DNA of 64,000 bases from Bacillota bacterium (GTDB taxonomy: Bacteria; Bacillota; UBA4882; UBA8346), in NCBI GenBank assembly GCA_023401925.1, contig JAEXDA010000029.1, positions 91,153 through 155,152 on the forward strand, in the 5' to 3' direction. Both the position numbers and the translations under genes were made by a program. Under the pieces are notes generated by a model, which had not been told where the DNA came from, made no database searches, and was given only the letters and a program-made list of their open reading frames with translations. Positions 53,610-62,715 of this stretch are shown piece after piece (position 1 is the first letter of the stretch; each line of letters opens with the position of its first letter).

Positions 53610-54776
53610 ATGGGAGGACTGGGTGTTGCAATTATCGGGACTGGGGCCGTTGCCGAAATTCATATTGGCGCGTACCGGCAATTTGCAGATAGATGTGAAA
53701 TTCGTGTCTTGTGTGACATGTTTAAGGATAAAGCCCAAAAAATAAAAGAATCAAATAACCTGGACCAAGCGGATGTGCTTGAGGATTGGCATCAAATCTT
53801 GATCCGGGACGATATTGACGTGGTTTCTTTATGTTTGCCTGCAGGTGAACATGGGAAGGTGTCTGTTCCTTTGCTCCTGGCAGGTAAACATGTTTTGGTC
53901 GAGAAACCGATGGCGCCATCGCTTGTCGAATGTGACGCCATGATTGAGGCGTCTCAAAAAAGCGGCTCAATATTAAGTGTGGTTTCGCAAAACCGTTTCA
54001 AAATACCGGTCATGAAGGTCAAAAAACTGATTGATACCAAGGCGGCGGGCCGCGTACTTCTAGCCACGGTAAATTCTCTCTGGTGGCGTGGGACAAACTA
54101 TTATGATTTAGTCTGGCGCGGTCGATGGTCTACGGAAAGCGGCGGCGTATTGATGAGCCATGCGGTGCATCATTTGGATATGCTGCAATGGATGATCGGC
54201 ATGCCGGAGAAAGTGACGGCGGTGATCGCCAATAACGCCCACGAAAATTCGGAGTGTGAGGATATAGCCATGGCCGTACTGCAATATCCCGATATGACGG
54301 CCCAGCTCACGTCGACGCTCGTATCCCATGATGAGGAACAGGAAATGATTTTTCAGGCCGAGAAAGCCCGCCTCTCCATTCCTTGGAAGCCTGCCGCCTC
54401 AAAAGCCTTGGAGAATGGGTTCCCTACGGAGGATACAGATGTTTTAAAGGAGCTTCAGGCACAATATGAAGCGCTACCCGAATTAGAACTGGAGGGTCAT
54501 CCGGCGCAGATCCAAAATTTCCTGGACGCGGTGGAGGGCCAGGATACGTTGTTGGTTGACGGCAAGGAAGGACGAAATACCATTGAACTGATCATGGCCA
54601 TCTACAAGTCGGCTTATACGGGAAAAGCGGCAGTTCTGCCTATCTCTCCCGAGGATGATTTTTACAGCAAGGAAAAAGTGGCGCAGATAATGCCGCATTT
54701 CCATGAAAAAACTCATAATAAGGATACGTTTGAAGGAAATATCGCAATTACACTTGGAAGAAACGTAGGAAAATAA
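53610..54776 (+). CDS. Gfo/Idh/MocA-family oxidoreductase 2
   Basis: The 388-aa protein carries the classical motifs: VAIIGTGAVAEIH for NAD(P) binding, VEKPMAPS with the catalytic-site Lys at about 96, and MSHAVHHLDMLQWM in the C-domain. It is more canonical than the dehydrogenase before it. The two could act in sequence (for example 3-oxo or 2-oxo intermediates of a hexuronate or polyol), which is inference. AGGAGG precedes the ATG. A short ATGCT/AGCAT hairpin with five T precedes it in the 98-bp gap. Confidence 0.88.
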   Translation: MGGLGVAIIGTGAVAEIHIGAYRQFADRCEIRVLCDMFKDKAQKIKESNNLDQADVLEDWHQILIRDDIDVVSLCLPAGEHGKVSVPLLLAGKHVLVEKPMAPSLVECDAMIEASQKSGSILSVVSQNRFKIPVMKVKKLIDTKAAGRVLLATVNSLWWRGTNYYDLVWRGRWSTESGGVLMSHAVHHLDMLQWMIGMPEKVTAVIANNAHENSECEDIAMAVLQYPDMTAQLTSTLVSHDEEQEMIFQAEKARLSIPWKPAASKALENGFPTEDTDVLKELQAQYEALPELELEGHPAQIQNFLDAVEGQDTLLVDGKEGRNTIELIMAIYKSAYTGKAAVLPISPEDDFYSKEKVAQIMPHFHEKTHNKDTFEGNIAITLGRNVGK

Positions 54777-54856
54777 TTCTTGGTTGAATGTGGCTGTTGC
54801 TTTAAAAAGAGACGGCGGCCGCTTCGATAACAAAAAAATCATGGGGGGACGATGGA

Positions 54857-55834
54857 ATGAAAAGATTGGTAGCTATTATTTTGCTTGGGATGTTGATTCT
54901 ATCCGCAACGGCTTATGGGGCAAACAAGACTTATGTGCTCCGCACCTCAACCAATCTGGCGCAAAGCAGCACGCAAGGACGGGCGTTGGATTATTTTGTG
55001 AAACAGATCAATGCGAAGTCCAAGAAACGGATTAACGCGACTGTAAACTATGGGTCCGAGCTTGGAAGCCAAGCCGAACAGGTTGAAATGGCTAAGACCG
55101 GATCGTTGGATATGGTGGTGGCGGCGCCTGGCACGGGTATGGGCGTTTGGGTTCCGCAGCTTGTCATGTTTGAATTTCCTTACCTGTTCGAGAACAACGC
55201 TCAATACCGCAAAGTGCTGAAGGGTATGACGAATGAAGTTACCAAACTGATGGCTCCCTATGGATTTACCGCCGCTTCGGGACAATCACAGGGCGCACGC
55301 GATATGCTGACAATCAAGCCGGTAAAATCGCTGGAAGATATGAAAGGCTTGAAAATGCGGGGACCGAACTCCGTATATATCAGTATGTTTAATTCCCTTG
55401 GCGCATCAGGAACGACAACAGACTGGAATGAAATTTATACTTCTTTGCAGACGAAAATTATTGATGGTATGGAATCTTCACCGAGCTCTATCAATTCGAT
55501 GAAATTCAATGAAGTGGCTCCTAATTTGACGATCACGAACCATATCATCGCCTGCACCTATTACTTCTTTAATACCAAATGGCTGAACAGCCTGCCCAAA
55601 GATCTGCGAAAAATAGTGCTGGACGCAGCGGAGGACGTTGCCGTTTATCAGGCTAAAATTGATGACGAAGATCAGAGTAAAGCTTTGGCGGCGATGAAGG
55701 CCGGTGGGCTTAAAGTGTGGGAACTTAACGACGCCGATAAATGGGTCAAGGCCTGCTCCGGTATGTTGGCTGAATATCGCGCCAAAGGCCCCGCGTGGGA
55801 CGATTTCATCAATAAACTGCTGGCCAACAAGTAA
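54857..55834 (+). CDS. dctP: TRAP transporter solute-binding protein DctP-like
   Basis: The 325-aa protein has a signal peptide (to about YGANK) without a lipobox. DctP features include GSELGSQAEQVEMAKTGSLD, LKMRGPNS with the Arg that binds the carboxylate of the ligand, and DWNEIYTSLQTKIIDGMESS. It delivers an organic or sugar acid to the DctQM membrane unit encoded next. The neighbouring dehydrogenases suggest a uronate or aldonate. Confidence 0.93.
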   Translation: MKRLVAIILLGMLILSATAYGANKTYVLRTSTNLAQSSTQGRALDYFVKQINAKSKKRINATVNYGSELGSQAEQVEMAKTGSLDMVVAAPGTGMGVWVPQLVMFEFPYLFENNAQYRKVLKGMTNEVTKLMAPYGFTAASGQSQGARDMLTIKPVKSLEDMKGLKMRGPNSVYISMFNSLGASGTTTDWNEIYTSLQTKIIDGMESSPSSINSMKFNEVAPNLTITNHIIACTYYFFNTKWLNSLPKDLRKIVLDAAEDVAVYQAKIDDEDQSKALAAMKAGGLKVWELNDADKWVKACSGMLAEYRAKGPAWDDFINKLLANK

Positions 55835-55863
55835 TATTTCCCGGTCAAATCTATGACAAGGCG

Positions 55864-55900
55864 TAATGAACTTTCCGGTCTTGCGCCGGTAAGTTCATTA
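55864..55900 (+). promoter_or_regulatory. Intercistronic hairpin between dctP and dctQ
   Basis: TAATGAACTTTCCGG pairs with CCGGTAAGTTCATTA except for one T-T mismatch. No T tract follows. It could stabilise the dctP message and give more binding protein than membrane protein. Confidence 0.65.
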
Positions 55901-55920
55901 ATGCATGTAGCGAGGGATAA

Positions 55921-56463
55921 ATGATGTTGAAAAAAATATATAGCGTACTGGATGGGATTCGAATGGTCACAATCGTTTCAGTGGTGGCTTTCTTGATCCT
56001 GTTGTGTACTGTTCAAATTATACTTAGATATTTCACCGGCCTGGGAATGAAGCCGTTTGCCTGGGGAGACGAGATTATGCGTCTTGCAGCGATGTGGCCG
56101 ATATTTCTCGCCGCCAGCCTGGGAGCGAAGGAAGGCGCCCATATCAGTGTGACGGTCTTCATTAAAAAATACCTTCCGGAGAAAGTCATGAAGCTGGTTT
56201 TAAAAATTGCCAATGTGATTGTTATTTTAACTTTGTGTTATCTCGTCTATTTTGGGACTGAGCGCACTCTGTCTAATTTTCAGACCAGCCTGCAGAATCT
56301 GGACATGTCCATGGCATGGTTCTACGCGGCGGTTCCCGTCGGCTGCCTGTACCTTCTTATCGACTACACGCTGATTTTCATTTTTGGGAGACATCCTTTT
56401 TCCACAAAATACGTTAACCAAGATGATGAATCACAGAAACAGGCGATGTTGTCCGGCAGCTGA
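55921..56463 (+). CDS. dctQ: TRAP transporter small permease DctQ-like
   Basis: The 180-aa protein has four membrane segments and the DctQ signature around FAWGDEIMRLAAMWPIFLAA, with KEGAHISVTVF following. It is the small membrane subunit that supports DctM. Two ATG codons (55921 and 55924) follow a GAGGGATAA ribosome binding site. It is 25 bp before dctM. Confidence 0.92.
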   Translation: MMLKKIYSVLDGIRMVTIVSVVAFLILLCTVQIILRYFTGLGMKPFAWGDEIMRLAAMWPIFLAASLGAKEGAHISVTVFIKKYLPEKVMKLVLKIANVIVILTLCYLVYFGTERTLSNFQTSLQNLDMSMAWFYAAVPVGCLYLLIDYTLIFIFGRHPFSTKYVNQDDESQKQAMLSGS

Positions 56464-56488
56464 AATCTAAATTGATAAGGAGGTAACC

Positions 56489-57775
56489 ATGTTAACCGTA
56501 GGCTTGATATTTCTGCTTTTATTACTTTTTATATTCCTGGGGTTCCCGATTTTCATGGCGGCAATCATTACGGCAATCATCTGTGTCGTGGCGATGGATA
56601 TCCCGTCATCATTGGTTATCATAAAAATGTTCGGCAGCATCAATTCCTTTGCCTTGATGGCGATCCCGTTCTTCATTATCGCCGGTAACATTATGACCGA
56701 ATCGAAGATCACCGACAAACTAGTGGATTTCTCCAATGCCATTGTGGGGCGGTTCAAAGGCGGTTTGGGTCATGCGAATATCCTGGCGTCAATGTTTTTT
56801 GGCGGGATTCAGGGATCCGGCGCGGCTGACGCTTCGGCAATCGGAGGCATGCTGATTCCGGCAATGAAAAAACAGGGCTATGAAGTGCAATACGCAGTGG
56901 CAGTTACCGCGGGATCCTCTATGTTGAGCCCCATAATCCCGCCCAGTATTGCGATGATCCTTTATTCTTACTATACCGAAGTGCCTGTAGGAAAGCTTTT
57001 CATGAGTGGTATTCTTCCGGGTGTGGTCATCGGAGTTTTGATGATGGTGGTAAACTCGATATATTATAGGGTTCGCAAGTATAATATACCGGTTGTAAAA
57101 TTCTCCCTTAAAAACCTTGGCAAACAATTCATCAAATCCATCGGGGCGTTGATTACGCCTATGATTATCCTCTGCGGGATAGTTTTTGGTTTTGTAACTC
57201 CGACCGAATCGGGGGTGCTGGCTATTTTGTATGGGCTCTTTTATGGATTTTTCATATCACGGGAGCTTAAGATCAGCGCGATTCCCAGAATATTGCTGAA
57301 TTCCGCGGTAACCACGGCGGTCGTGATGGTGACCATCGCCGCTACCGGGGTCCTGGGCAATGTGTTGGTGCGTCTGCATTTTCAGGCGGAGATTGTCAAC
57401 TTTGCGATCAATGTAATTCAAAACCCATATCTGGCAAGCTTTTTTATCATGGCTGTTATGCTGGTCCTGGGTTGTTTCCTTGACCCAACGGTGCTCATTG
57501 CCATGTTTGCGGTCTCTATTTTGAACATTGGCAACGCCTTTGGCTTTGATCCTATCCACTATGGCCTGATTATGATTATCGTTATGCAGATCGGTGCTAT
57601 AACGCCGCCGGTGGGCACATTCCTCTATATTAGCTGTGGCATAGGCGGAATTACGCTTGAACAAAGTGTGAAGCCCCTGTTACCCTTTATACTGGTTATT
57701 ATGGTCGTGGTTATAGCGATGCTGTTTATACCGGGCATCGCCACTTGGGTCCCCTCGCTGCTGGGGAAACTCTAG
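56489..57775 (+). CDS. dctM: TRAP transporter large permease DctM-like
   Basis: The 428-aa protein has about 12 membrane segments and the family motifs AIPFFIIAGNIM, FFGGIQGSGAADASAIGG and SPIIPPSIAMILYS. It forms the sodium-coupled transport channel. It is the last gene of the cluster. The stop codon is followed after 4 bp by the second double-hairpin repeat. Confidence 0.95.
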   Translation: MLTVGLIFLLLLLFIFLGFPIFMAAIITAIICVVAMDIPSSLVIIKMFGSINSFALMAIPFFIIAGNIMTESKITDKLVDFSNAIVGRFKGGLGHANILASMFFGGIQGSGAADASAIGGMLIPAMKKQGYEVQYAVAVTAGSSMLSPIIPPSIAMILYSYYTEVPVGKLFMSGILPGVVIGVLMMVVNSIYYRVRKYNIPVVKFSLKNLGKQFIKSIGALITPMIILCGIVFGFVTPTESGVLAILYGLFYGFFISRELKISAIPRILLNSAVTTAVVMVTIAATGVLGNVLVRLHFQAEIVNFAINVIQNPYLASFFIMAVMLVLGCFLDPTVLIAMFAVSILNIGNAFGFDPIHYGLIMIIVMQIGAITPPVGTFLYISCGIGGITLEQSVKPLLPFILVIMVVVIAMLFIPGIATWVPSLLGKL

Positions 57776-57779
57776 ACCG

Positions 57780-57884
57780 AGTAAAACGTTCTCTAAATAA
57801 GTACTCAATGATTGTGAACGTTTTACTTAAGTAGAGTGTATCTTCCCCATTTCTGATTGCCATTTATTTACGATACGCTCTACT
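57780..57884 (+). repeat. 105-bp double-hairpin repeat, copy 2
   Basis: It has the same length and orientation as the copy at 51128. Hairpin 2 arms are AGTAGAGTGTATC and GATACGCTCTACT: base changes against copy 1 keep pairing through G-T wobbles, which supports a conserved fold. Confidence 0.85.
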
Positions 57885-57901
57885 AGATATGGAATAATCA
57901 A

Positions 57902-57935
57902 AAGCCTTGCGGGATATAATTTCGGCAAGGTTTTT
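57902..57935 (+). terminator. Terminator after the TRAP operon
   Basis: CCTTGC and GCAAGG pair around a 14-nt loop and five T follow. It lies just past the double-hairpin repeat. Confidence 0.7.
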
Positions 57936-58069
57936 GGTTCTATCTTGGTATCAATTCCGCATTTTGAATAAAGTTCCTGAAAGTAAGTATATAAAGGCAA
58001 TGAATGGGAAAGGGAGAGGCAGGTCGATTTCCATAGCTTAAAGTCAATTTTCACGAGGCTCAACGATTC

Positions 58070-59228
58070 CTACAAACTAAATCTAAACCCAAGCTCATAG
58101 ACTCTGTCACTTTCCAGGTCCGCAGGCAGTTTCCCCGTCGAATAGCTGGCGAACATCCCGTTGGGCAGGGTGATGGCTGCCACAAAATACCCAAACCGAT
58201 CCAGGGCGTTTTGTTTTATGAGCTCAGACGCATGAGGCTGCCAATAATAGCGGTAGGAGGCCTCGAAAAAAATAAATTCTGTAAGGAAAGAGGAGTCCGA
58301 AAGGAATTCTCCGCCCGGAAGCGCGTATAAAAGGAATCATCCGGATGGAGTTTTTTGACGACCCCGCTTTGAGGATCCACCATGTCCAGTCCCAGTAAGA
58401 CAGTGGGTATGGCAGTGCCGCGGGGAGTGAAAACATTGTCATTACCGGATAAAATCGAATGAGGGCGAAAGGCCAATCGAAAATATTATATTGTGCCAAT
58501 TTGAACTGGGGATTCCAGGCCTTGAGGTCCAGGCCCAACTTAACTCCGTAATATAACTGTTTTTCTTTGCAGGAGTAGTTTGATTCGTAACCGCTGATGG
58601 CGGGAAAATCGATATAATATTGATTGGTCATGTTTTTTTGCAGAGCTTTTGAAAAATCCTTATATTCCGAACTGGCCAGGAGTTGGTTTAGATCCCCCAG
58701 GCTGGCCATTTTATCTTCCAATTGATTGAGGGAGGTATATAAAGCTTCATCGGCCTGAATGGCTTCGCCTTGGCTGCGGAAATAATGGATGGAAAAGTCG
58801 GAAATCAAAAAATCGTTGGGGTTTGCATTTTGGATGACCGCAATATTCCCGTCCAGATTAAGGGAATAACTGATTCCGGTTTGCAGGGAATTACTTTTGG
58901 TGAAAAAAAACCGCTTCAGATCTTTGGCCAAAGTGTAACTTAAGCCCAATGACTGAGTGCCGTCGCTGGTTGTTAAGGTATATAGTTTTAGGTTGAGGTC
59001 CTTTAAAAATTCCCAGGCATGATCGGGGATTAGAACGCTGTTTAATTCTTTGTTGATACTCAAGGGTTGCTCCAGCGCATGGATGAGAACAGCGCTCGGG
59101 AGCCCGGAGGATGATGCAAACTCACGAATGTTGATGGAAGATCCCGCTTCATCGGCATATGCGGGAATAGCTATCAGGGCCGTTATGATCAGTAAAATAA
59201 AGATCGATAGGCAAAATTTAATTCTCAC
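58070..59228 (-). pseudogene. Secreted, outer-membrane-protein-like gene with two frameshifts
   Basis: A GTG start with GGAG nine bases upstream gives a clean signal peptide (RIKFCLSIFILLIITALIA, then PAYA). About 260 residues of unrecognised, beta-rich sequence follow. Near 58460 the reading must change frame to continue as GNDNVFTPRGTAIPTVLLGL. Near 58335 it changes again to LYALPGGEFLSDSSF, ending YELGFRFSL and a stop. Both jumps fall at TTTT runs where one extra T would restore the frame. The alternating C-terminus ending in aromatic residues resembles an outer-membrane barrel. It is either a pseudogene or damaged by homopolymer sequencing errors. The open frame also continues upstream of the start. 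Confidence 0.6.
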
Positions 59229-59564
59229 CCGCGTTATCTCCATTCCAAAAGGCGTAGTTGTTATTGTTGAGTTCTGCCAAACACTGACAGTTTGGTCGCC
59301 GACGGTCAGAATGTTCATCATCCCGTTGATGGCGATTTCTTTGGTAACGCCTCTCTCGTACTGGGCTCCCCGGATCATGGTAAAAATATTATCCATTTGA
59401 GTCGCCAGGGTATTGGCCATTAATTTGCGCATCTCGGAACTGTAAAGTTGAATTTGAATGCCAATTATTGGAATGATGATTGGAGGAGGTAAAGCCGGAA
59501 ACCGTTTTCCTTTTTTGCCTTTATGATTTTGAAACGGATTCCCGGGCAAAGAAAGGCTAACGAA

Positions 59565-59690
59565 GACAGGATGAACAGGATTCACAGGATTACAGAGTAA
59601 AGCTTGCCGGTGGGGAAAAGAGGTATTCATAGGGACTTAAAAATAAAAATCCTGTAAATCCATAAAATCATGTTAATCTGCTGTCTAAGT
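59565..59690. repeat. Inverted pair of ACAGGAT-rich repeats
   Basis: GACAGGATGAACAGGATTC on the left and the complementary type ATCCTGTAAATCC...ATGTTAATCTGCTGTC on the right face each other. Such ACAGGATTAACAGGATTTACAGGAT runs occur between genes in many unrelated bacteria, as I recall. Confidence 0.55.
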
Positions 59691-59704
59691 CCTTTTAGTT
59701 GGGC

Positions 59705-59835
59705 CTGCAGAGCAAGATTGCAGGAGGGGAGAAATGATTTTGCAGATGAGCAGAGCAAGATTGCTGGAGGGAGAAATGATTTTGCAGATGAGCAGAACAA
59801 GATTGCAGAAGGGAGAAATGATTTTGTAGATTCGC
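59705..59835. repeat. 42-bp tandem repeat (three units)
   Basis: GAGAAATGATTTTGCAGATG and its variants recur with a 42-bp period (GAAATG at 59731, 59773 and 59815). The period is a multiple of three, so both strands stay open, but neither frame has a ribosome binding site. Confidence 0.8.
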
Positions 59836-59840
59836 AAAAT

Positions 59841-61448
59841 GTTTTCTCCCATGAAAAATTAAGAAACACGGAAATATGTGATTTTCTGGGTAAATGGTTT
59901 GCATGTTATATTGCCCCACATACCCCACTACCCAACATTCTCAGAAACAAAGGCTTTTTGGAATCGTCACCAAAATCCGGCAAATCATGGTCGAAAAAAT
60001 CCTTCCCGACCTTAAGTTGCCCATAAGCAGTAATATCAACATTCAGCCCGTTCACATCCAAAAATGACGGAACCAGGTCGGAATTTTGCTTGGAATATTA
60101 TTTATTATATTGACATTTCGAGGTTGGTTTTTATTTCCAGTTATTATTATAATTTAATTTTTGATATTTCACAATATCGATAAGAAGTATATGGTTGAGA
60201 AAATCCAGGTGGGAATGAAGGTTGGCTGGAGTTGAAATGTTTCAAAACTTTTGGAAAACGACCAAATTGAGGCAAATTTGGGGTTTTGGTTATCCCAACA
60301 TTGGACACCCTTGATGCTATTGGTTGATGTGGCGAGGTGGGGTATGTGGGGATTTTTTTGTATAGGGATATATATAAGGATATATTTAATTAGAAATGAT
60401 CAATTTTGGATATGCGGGGTGATTTGTGTTAAAGATCCATGCGGGTATATACCGGTTTTAACCGATAAGGGATGTAACAGCCATGGGTTTTTAACCGTGA
60501 AAACGAAGATAAAATGAAGGATGGTTTTGATGGGTTGTGATGAGCAAAGAGAATTATAGTATGTTATGATTGCCGACAGGGGACGTCACCCACTCCCCTT
60601 GCAACCCCTAAGGCCAAAGGGTGTGGGCGGCACACCCTTTGGAATCCCGCCGCCGGGAACCCATGTTTCCCGGTCTCTCCTTTATTCATCCCGGTTTTGA
60701 GAGGGTCTTCACCATCCGTGGCCTTTTGACTGGCAATTATATGAGGCTTTCGGGGGCGACGGCTGTTTTTCGTCCTGAAAAGAAGCCGCGCTTTTCGGCG
60801 TCCTGCCTCAAATGACGGGGTGAGGTGCTGAGGTCTAAAAATATAAGGCATTGGAGAAATGTGAAAGAGGATGTAAAGATAACTGATTTAATAAAAAATA
60901 TTATTTAACTCTATGGTTGATAATCGAACACCCCGTGGAACTAGCGCTGCTTATCTTCAAAATTAACTTCCTGCTACTTAATGGATGTTTAGAAATAATC
61001 AATATTGAATGGATAGCTATCTTGTGTCTTAAAAAGTTAATTTTAAATTTAATAGTCCGATAAATCAAAAAATAACATTGTAGGATATGAAAACAGGGCG
61101 TTTAAGAAGGTATACTTTTTCGGACGAATGCAAGAGAGAGTATTGAAGGCTGAAATCAAGGAGATATAACTGAGTGTCTACTTTATTCGTAGGAAAAATC
61201 AGGCGAAAGATGCAATGGGATGAAGACTAAAGAATAAGAATGAAAGGCCGAGACACGACACCTAGTATGGGGGGGAATACAAATATGATAGTCATATAAT
61301 ACTGTTTCAGATTTTTGCTCCAAAATAGTCTCTTTTAACCTTCTCCCAAAGATAACCAATTTATGATAACAGGCTAAACTACAAAACGATTTAAAACTTC
61401 TTTTCATTGGAAGGGAAACGGGAATCATTATATAATACTTATATTCAA
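59841..61448. other. Long gene-poor region
   Basis: I find no gene with a ribosome binding site or family match in about 1.6 kb. Most of it is AT-rich. A GC-rich block around 60570-60840 contains strong hairpins and looks like a separate insertion. A TATAAT at 61428-61433 may be the -10 box of the next gene. Confidence 0.5.
60614..60642. repeat. Perfect 12-bp hairpin in a GC-rich block
   Basis: CCAAAGGGTGTG and CACACCCTTTGG flank GGCGG. A second hairpin, CCGGGAA and TTCCCGG, follows 12 bp later. The block's composition differs from both sides. Confidence 0.6.
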
Positions 61449-61919
61449 ATGAAAATTATCATAAAATTAATACATGACTTTGACTCATTAATAGCGTCTT
61501 TTAATACTAATAATACTTTAGCTGGAATAGCTTCTATTTGCAGCATTTTTTCGCTTATCATTTCAGTATATATTGCGATTAATTTAAAACACAAAGTTAA
61601 AAAAATGTCTGATGTAGAGACTTATAATGAAAATAGAAATGGATACTCTGAAAAGTTACAGACATACAAATTATTAATTTCAAAAAGGGATACTCAAGTA
61701 ATAGACTTTATGCTAATAACGAAGATTGAATCCATAATTAATGAATTCGACAGCTATAAAACTATACATAATTATTCTGACAAATTCAAACTTTACTGGA
61801 TAAAACATCATTTAAAGAAAAAAATCGAAGAACTTCGCAATGATGACAATCGAAGGAAAGTTTGTCGTTATTTGGATTATTTTATATCAAGGTTTAATAA
61901 GGAGGAACGTTATATATAA
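61449..61919 (+). CDS. Unknown single-pass membrane protein, accessory island
   Basis: I do not recognise this 156-aa protein. One membrane segment lies at about 22-46 (LAGIASICSIFSLIISVYIA). A charged, helical cytoplasmic part follows, with many Lys, Glu and Asn. The frame is open 42 bases earlier, but that part overlaps a TATAAT promoter element, so the ATG at 61449 is preferred; no clear ribosome binding site is seen. It overlaps the next gene by one base. Base composition is far more AT-rich than the housekeeping genes, suggesting transfer. Confidence 0.6.
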   Translation: MKIIIKLIHDFDSLIASFNTNNTLAGIASICSIFSLIISVYIAINLKHKVKKMSDVETYNENRNGYSEKLQTYKLLISKRDTQVIDFMLITKIESIINEFDSYKTIHNYSDKFKLYWIKHHLKKKIEELRNDDNRRKVCRYLDYFISRFNKEERYI

Positions 61920-62323
61920 TGAAAGAGAAAGAGATAGAAAGCTTTATTGAAAAATTAACCAATTCGACAATTCAGAAAAAAACTATATGGTATAAATTAA
62001 AAAAGTATGATTCAAAAGAAAGTCTTCAAAAGTATTTAGATAGACAAATCGAGAACAATTTAAGCGTTCTTGAAGATTCATCCTACTTTACACCATATAA
62101 AAGTGGATTTATTCTTTTTTTCGCAAAATCTTTTAACCGTAGTAATTATTTTCTTGTTTTAGCTGTACAAAGTAATTCATATCGTGAAATTAAAGACCAG
62201 CATTCTCCTGACGAGTACCAAACATCTCTAAAATCATTAGAATATGTTATTGAAAGACAAATAACTATGGTTGACCCTGATTTTAATTTTATGAACGATT
62301 TTTTAAAAGATCCAAACATATGA
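61919..62323 (+). CDS. Unknown 134-aa protein, accessory island
   Basis: No family is recognised. It is a charged protein with an N-terminal helix (KEIESFIEKLTNST) and a central hydrophobic strand pair (SGFILFFAKSF and YFLVLAVQS), with no signal or membrane segment. It starts within the stop codon of the previous gene (TAATG), and AGGAGG stands 11 bases upstream, so the two are coupled. They may be partners of one system. Strongly AT-rich. Confidence 0.6.
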   Translation: MKEKEIESFIEKLTNSTIQKKTIWYKLKKYDSKESLQKYLDRQIENNLSVLEDSSYFTPYKSGFILFFAKSFNRSNYFLVLAVQSNSYREIKDQHSPDEYQTSLKSLEYVIERQITMVDPDFNFMNDFLKDPNI

Positions 62324-62399
62324 CAGTTTCTACATTAAGGTTTAGTAATAACAAATGAATGTAATGAGGTTAGCTGATTTGGTGAGCTAACCGTCATAA

Positions 62400-62558
62400 G
62401 GGCGAGGTCAAACCTCTAAGGTCGTAAGTTCTTGGAGAAAAGTTTAATAAAAATAATCGTCTACCAGGTATTTAATAGTTATAGGTCCATTTTCGCTCTT
62501 TCACGGCGATGATAGTAAAAAAAATAGTAGCCTCCCTCAAAAAGGAGATTGCTTTTTT
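62400..62558 (+). ncRNA. Structured RNA element, copy 1, with tRNA-Glu-like anticodon arm
   Basis: It shares about 110 nt with copy 2 at 63726. The 5' part folds as GGGCGA...TCGTCT enclosing AAAC-CTCTAAG...CTTGGAG-(AAAA)-GTTT. The 3' part contains TCGCT-CTTTCAC-GGCGA: a 5-bp stem and a 7-nt loop exactly like the tRNA-Glu(UUC) anticodon arm. A T-rich hairpin at 62528-62558 could end it. No promoter is visible directly upstream. Confidence 0.6.
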
Positions 62559-62715
62559 CATTAACTTTGTTAGAAAACCTCCCAACCAACCGCAGGGGGA
62601 ATGACTCGTAAATATCATCATCTATCGCCTTACACATTTTAGTGGCATTTTTTGAGCAGGAGATTTATGGAAAGTCAAGAAATTAAACATTGTAAATATT
62701 TCATTGGGTGATGTT

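Noticed and set aside
57827..58063. 78-codon minus-strand frame
   Set aside because: It covers the double-hairpin repeat and a terminator.
59670..60026. 118-codon frame containing 14-residue repeats
   Set aside because: It is open only because of the 42-bp repeats; there is no ribosome binding site.
60251..60517. 88-codon frame in the gene-poor region
   Set aside because: It has a TTG start without a ribosome binding site, atypical Trp-rich composition and no family.
62480..62512. Possible tRNA-Glu genes at both RNA elements
   Set aside because: The anticodon arm is excellent, but no D-arm, T-arm or closing acceptor stem can be formed in either copy, so these are mimics, not tRNA genes.
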